Shown here piece by piece: positions 59,741 through 64,000 of a stretch of 64,000 nt of DNA (positions are counted from its first letter, which is position 1; every line of letters starts with the position of its first letter). Where the stretch lies: positions 3,560,557 to 3,624,556 of the forward strand of contig VXAU01000197.1 in NCBI GenBank assembly GCA_013399695.1. The letters run 5' to 3'. The notes beneath the pieces were generated by a model that did not search any database, had not been told where the DNA came from, and saw only the letters and a list, made by a program, of their open reading frames with translations. The position numbers and the translations under genes were made by a program. Source of the DNA: Formicarius rufipectus (taxonomy: Eukaryota; Chordata; Aves; Passeriformes; Formicariidae).

Positions 59741-62700
59741 ACAGCCCTGATTGACTGATGCTGATGCATATCATCTCAAAACCCGGGTATTCCAGGTACA
59801 AATCTTCCCTGATTTCTGCTCAGTGATATGGCCCACCTAAAAGTGAAATTGCTCTCTTAAAGCCTGTGGCTCACCAGAGGACCCTTTGGCACCTGAGCTC
59901 CTGGAAACCCAGCCTTGTGTCTTCTGTGGCACTCTTGGGCTTATAACCTGTTCATTTGTTAGCAAGGCAAAATGGGGAAAGACAGAAAAGTGGAGTGTTC
60001 CTGTGCAAATGCTGATTCCAGAGGAATCAACTTCAACAGCTTCAAGTCCTCTATTATATCATAAACCAGTCACAGCCATCCTGTCCTCTGTAACAAGACC
60101 AGCATGACCATCAGCTCAGCACAGGGAACAGACCAGCTGGACCCACATTTTCTCACTAAAATCACACCCATTTCTTTTGGGTGTGCTCGTCTTCAATGAT
60201 GCACATGTAGCCTGCCTTTTATCCTACCTGCACGTGGTCAGTTGTTGATAGATCAGGATACTGATTGTAGCTGATGCTGATTTAATTGTTGTTTGGTAAC
60301 TTCATGAATTCAATCATTATGTATCCAGCAGTGCAGTGATAAACAGACCAGTCATTTTTCCAGAGGAAAGGCAGCACAAAGTGGGAGGCTGTTTCAGCCA
60401 GCACAGGAAGATACCGCAAAAGTCATGAGTGGGTGAAGGAAACCAAAGCCTGGGTGGAGCAAAAAGGAAGGGGTAGGCTGTGAATTGAGCTGATGGTGAA
60501 GCTGCAGGCAAGGGTGACATTCTGCACAGTTATTACAATGGTTTTAATTATCCCTCATGCCTAACATTCCTTTAGCACCATGCTGCCAGGGGTGGAGGCT
60601 GATGGGTGGAAAGGGGCACCATTCTCCTCCTACCCTTATGCAATTCAAACCACAGTAATAACTGGTAAATCCTTAGAGATAAGGCCCTTCTACTTATCAA
60701 TTTCTCCTGAATATGAGTTGAGCTTTCTCTAGGTGTTCTCCACTTCCTGTGTCCGTGAGTGTTATTCATCTGCCAGAGCCAAAGTATGACTGACATACTG
60801 GCTTTTGCCAGTCTTTCTTGTCCATACCATGCTCACCGAGGGTGTGTGGCCTAATTAATAGGTGGAGCAGTTGAAAGGAAAAATAGAAACATGGGCCCTT
60901 CTTTTCCTTTTTCTCACTGACAGAATTCCTAACGGACAGGAAAAGATGCTTTTCCAGTAATTGCATCAGCCCTGCTTCTTGTTGGCACAGGCACTCCCAA
61001 AGCGTAGTGACCCATCACAGACTGTGCCATGACCATGAACAAAAAGAACTTAGTTTTTAAAAACACCCTCAGATAACCCACAGCATTTTCTACAGGCACT
61101 GCAATAAAATAAACTATGGTCACCTAATTTTCAACATGTTTTAAGGATTCCTATTTGGGGAACAAGAGCTAGAATAGAATTTGTAAAGTTGTCTTATAAT
61201 TTACTATTTTCTTTACGAGAATGATTTGCTGTGCTGATGGTATCAGCTGCCTCAAATCTCTTTTGTAGTCGTCTGACTTTTAGGAGCTGGGCAGAGCATA
61301 GACTTAAATTCCTGAGGGAGATTTCTTAGATAATCACCTGGAAAGTGTTAGATTTTGGCAGATGAATCCAACTTCTCCAGCAAAAAGGTGTGGCTGTATT
61401 GAAGAATCTCTTGACTGTTGAGTAATTATGTACTAGCAGAAAAAATGATCAATAAAAAAAGTTATACTGTAACATGTAAAGCTGAGGTACAATATTTACT
61501 CCCTGAAGTGCCAAACTGGGAATGTACATTGCAATTGTATTGTCACAGACAGAACTGTTACGTTTAATGCCCGTGATTCAAAGTTTTGATTGTTCACAGA
61601 CCTCATAATAGAGAATTTTATGAAGGATTATAAAATAAGGAAATAAAATTTTAGCCACCCAGTAACGTATATGTCACCAAGCACTCACATATCTTCAGCA
61701 TCCCAAACTCCAATCTCTTCCAAGTTTGTACCGTCCAGCCTCCCTTCAAAAGCCATATCCCTTCTCTTGCTCTGCCTTAGTTTTACTCCTACATTTGAGA
61801 CTGGCAATTCAAGGGTTTGCTCTCACCAAAATTATGAACATGAAAGAGCCAGCACAGAGGCAAGATATTAATCTTGCCCTCGTACAAAAAGAAAAAAAGC
61901 TGGTTCCTCATTACCCACAGGAATCCAGGAGGATATGGGAGCCCTGCCAAGATATCAGCTCAGCCCATGGGACACGATGAGTCTCACGGCTTCATGAACC
62001 TTTTGGAACTGGGAGCTCAGTGGCCAAATACCATCCCTAAGCCCCAGCTTCTTCCTAAAGGACAGTGACACCGCTCCTGCTCTGCCCCCAGAGCACCCCT
62101 GGGAGCCACTGCTCCGTGCAGATGTGAGACATGGTTGATGCTTTCAGCCCAGCTGAGTGGGAGCCTTTCCCCCTCCACCCTGGTCGAGTCAGCAGTGCCT
62201 GCAGCGGTTCCGCTGTGCCTCCCTCCAGCACGTTTTTGGCCTCGCAAGCTGGGAATGGTTCCTCTGCCCTCCAGTGCCTTTCAGTCCACTCTCTGCACCA
62301 GGATGATCCAGCTTTGGTGCCAATATTTGGGTTAACAAACGTTACAGCTGGAGGTGATCACGTATTCCACTAAGTGAAGCCACTTAAATTTGAAACTTTG
62401 AGCATTTATTTTAATTACTGCTTCGTGTTTCTGGGCACTACTCGAGTGCCCAGTTTGGAATGTTCTGCACTACAGAGTGCCACAATATATTTCAGGGATT
62501 CTTTTACTGTCCCTTTTACTGTACTAGATTTATTTTTCATCTGAGCTCTGAGATATATCAGTAACACATTAATCATGTGTCATTCATCCCATGGGAACAC
62601 AGAAAACAAATAGAAAGCAACCACTCCTTCCCTAACGTGAGCAGCTCTCATTAACACAGGGGTTTGGTTTGCTGGTTGTTTTTGTTGTTTTCAGAAATCA

Positions 62701-63759
62701 CTTCTGCAAATAATCTGAAGGGAGAGGAGATAATTCAGACAGATATTATTTGTTTAAAAAAAACAAAAAAAGGAAAAAGAAAAAAAGCCTCACTACATAG
62801 TGAGCTTGTAGATTTGAAGTACAACTCTAAAAGATTAAATCTGCCTTGAAATGTGATTTACTGGCTTGAAATATCAATATACTCAATTTTTGCATGGTGA
62901 GAGTTCTATGAACTGCCAGATTGTGATGACAGAAAAGGATATTTTGTCATTGACATGTACTAAACTACACACAGACTATAACTTTTTGGAGTAGTGTATG
63001 GTTTTGAACAGATAAAATGAAAAAAAGAAAAATAAAACAGGCCATGAATCACTCATTGCAGTGACCCAGTGAAACTGTACTGTGAATTGTACACTTCCAC
63101 ATCAGTGACCAGCAGACTCTGTACTTGTTAAAACCAATTGCAAAGCTGGCACTGGTGCTTCAAAGGACTACTTTAGGAAAAACAGATAACAGTAGAGTCC
63201 CTGCAGTTTGAGCTGTGGTTTGATTTGGGGTTTTAAATGCCCTTACATGTGGAAGGAACGGATCTCCTTTATTGAAATTCTGCTTTTTGGTGTGTGTATG
63301 AAACAGGAGGCTGAGCTCCAGACCGATCCCCCTCCCATCAGTGACAGAAACAATCCTACATTTCAAAGGATCCTCCCTGCGAGGCCAAGGAACTTTTTGT
63401 TATGTAAATGAAACTCACTTGTTTGTTTTTTGTTGATGTTTTTAAATGCCAGGTTGTAGATATGTCTGTTGTGTTAAACACATCAAACAAGGAACCAGAA
63501 CATCACTCTCCTGTATCCTGAGTTCTGCTGTAGACATGGATAGTTTGCTTAAGGTTGCATTTCAAACAGCAAACTCTTTGATGCTTTAAATACCCGGCTG
63601 CACAGTCACCATTAACACAAGAAGGTGGGATCATGCAGTCAAATGGAGATTACTCGCAGGAGAGGGGCATTAACAGGGGTTGCCAAACTGAAATAGCCTC
63701 TAACTCAGAATTACTTCTAACTACTGCAAAAACACAGACTAAGCCAAAACTTGTCACTG
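59741..63759. other. Noncoding sequence, no gene seen
   Basis: No recognised gene. The part from 61200 to 61670 is AT-rich and non-repetitive and could be a conserved element. 62040-62330 is GC-richer, with overlapping frames in two phases and no known protein. An A-rich run occurs at 62756-62786. No dispersed repeat was recognised. Confidence 0.45.
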
Positions 63760-64000
63760 CCAGTGCCGACACTAAAAACCTCCGGTGCTACAGCGAGTGA
63801 TGAACAGGAAAATACAGTTCTGGTTCTCGACAATCCGGGAAAGGAATTCTTCCAGGGACACGGACTGTGTGTTTCCCCACAACGGGAAGCCACAGGAGCG
63901 GAGCCGTGCTGCTGTGTCAGGGAGCCTGGCCATGCCCCCGCTGTCCCACCGAGAGCTGCGACCGGCACAGCCACAGCGCACGGGTGGCAGCGACACCCAC
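63760..64000. promoter_or_regulatory. CpG-rich edge, possible start of a CpG island
   Basis: About fifteen CpG dinucleotides fall within the last 220 bases, against near absence in most of the window. G+C also rises steeply (for example GCGACCGGCACAGCC and AGCGCACGGGTGGCAGCGAC). The block runs off the right end, so its full extent is unknown. It may be the border of a CpG-island promoter or a GC-rich exon of a gene to the right. Two minus-strand frames (85 and 74 codons) overlap it without recognisable domains. Confidence 0.35.

Noticed and set aside
1..64000. Endogenous retrovirus or LTR element
   Set aside because: No gag, pol or env-like translation, primer-binding site or paired long terminal repeats were seen. 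The pair at 56.4 and 58.8 kb lacks terminal TG/CA and internal genes, so it is left as unidentified.

Overview
This window looks like vertebrate, most probably bird, nuclear DNA. The clearest marker is a short fragment at 27693-27762 that carries the 3' end of a chicken-repeat-1 (CR1) LINE on the minus strand, with its octamer tail. Other signs agree: AT-rich single-copy DNA with few interspersed repeats, a few very old MIR-type SINE remnants, short A- and T-rich tracts, and CpG depletion over almost the whole length. Nothing suggests bacteria, phage, organelle or a virus. I see no CRISPR array, rRNA, tRNA, retroviral gene or transposase.

I recognise no known protein-coding gene. Almost all open frames are of the length expected by chance and many lack an ATG. 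Four places deserve the label 'candidate exon' because an open frame coincides with a good splice acceptor or a compatible acceptor/donor pair: 2507-2875, 49962-50167 paired with 51258-51489 (with an open frame at 48050-48304 upstream), and 59475-59740, all on the plus strand. The longest ATG-initiated frame, 198 codons, lies on the minus strand at 51608-52204. None of these matches a family I know. The window is best read as an intergenic gene desert or a very large intron.

Layout. 1-8400 is plain AT-rich sequence with two blocks resembling conserved noncoding DNA and an old repeat trace at 6271-6335. 8400-8903 is a GC- and CpG-richer block with G-runs, a perfect 11-bp hairpin and facing purine and pyrimidine tracts. 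12240-12870 is a long AT-rich block typical of conserved noncoding elements. 18407-23261 contains several small tandem repeats, ending in an eight-unit 23-bp minisatellite with a three-unit higher-order order. 23640-24660 looks like an enhancer. 25-29 kb holds MIR and CR1 remnants. 33.9-34.3 kb is another enhancer-like block. 36.2 kb has a MIR. 37093-37132 is a 40-bp palindrome with a single mismatched pair. 43.3-45.6 kb is a cluster of conserved-looking noncoding blocks. 48-52 kb is the unrecognised exon candidate region. 56.4-59.1 kb carries two diverged copies of an unidentified direct repeat. The last 240 bases rise sharply in CpG content and may be the edge of a CpG island belonging to a gene outside the window.

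All 'enhancer-like' or 'conserved-like' labels are judgements from composition and motif content only. No alignment was possible, so they are offered with low confidence.
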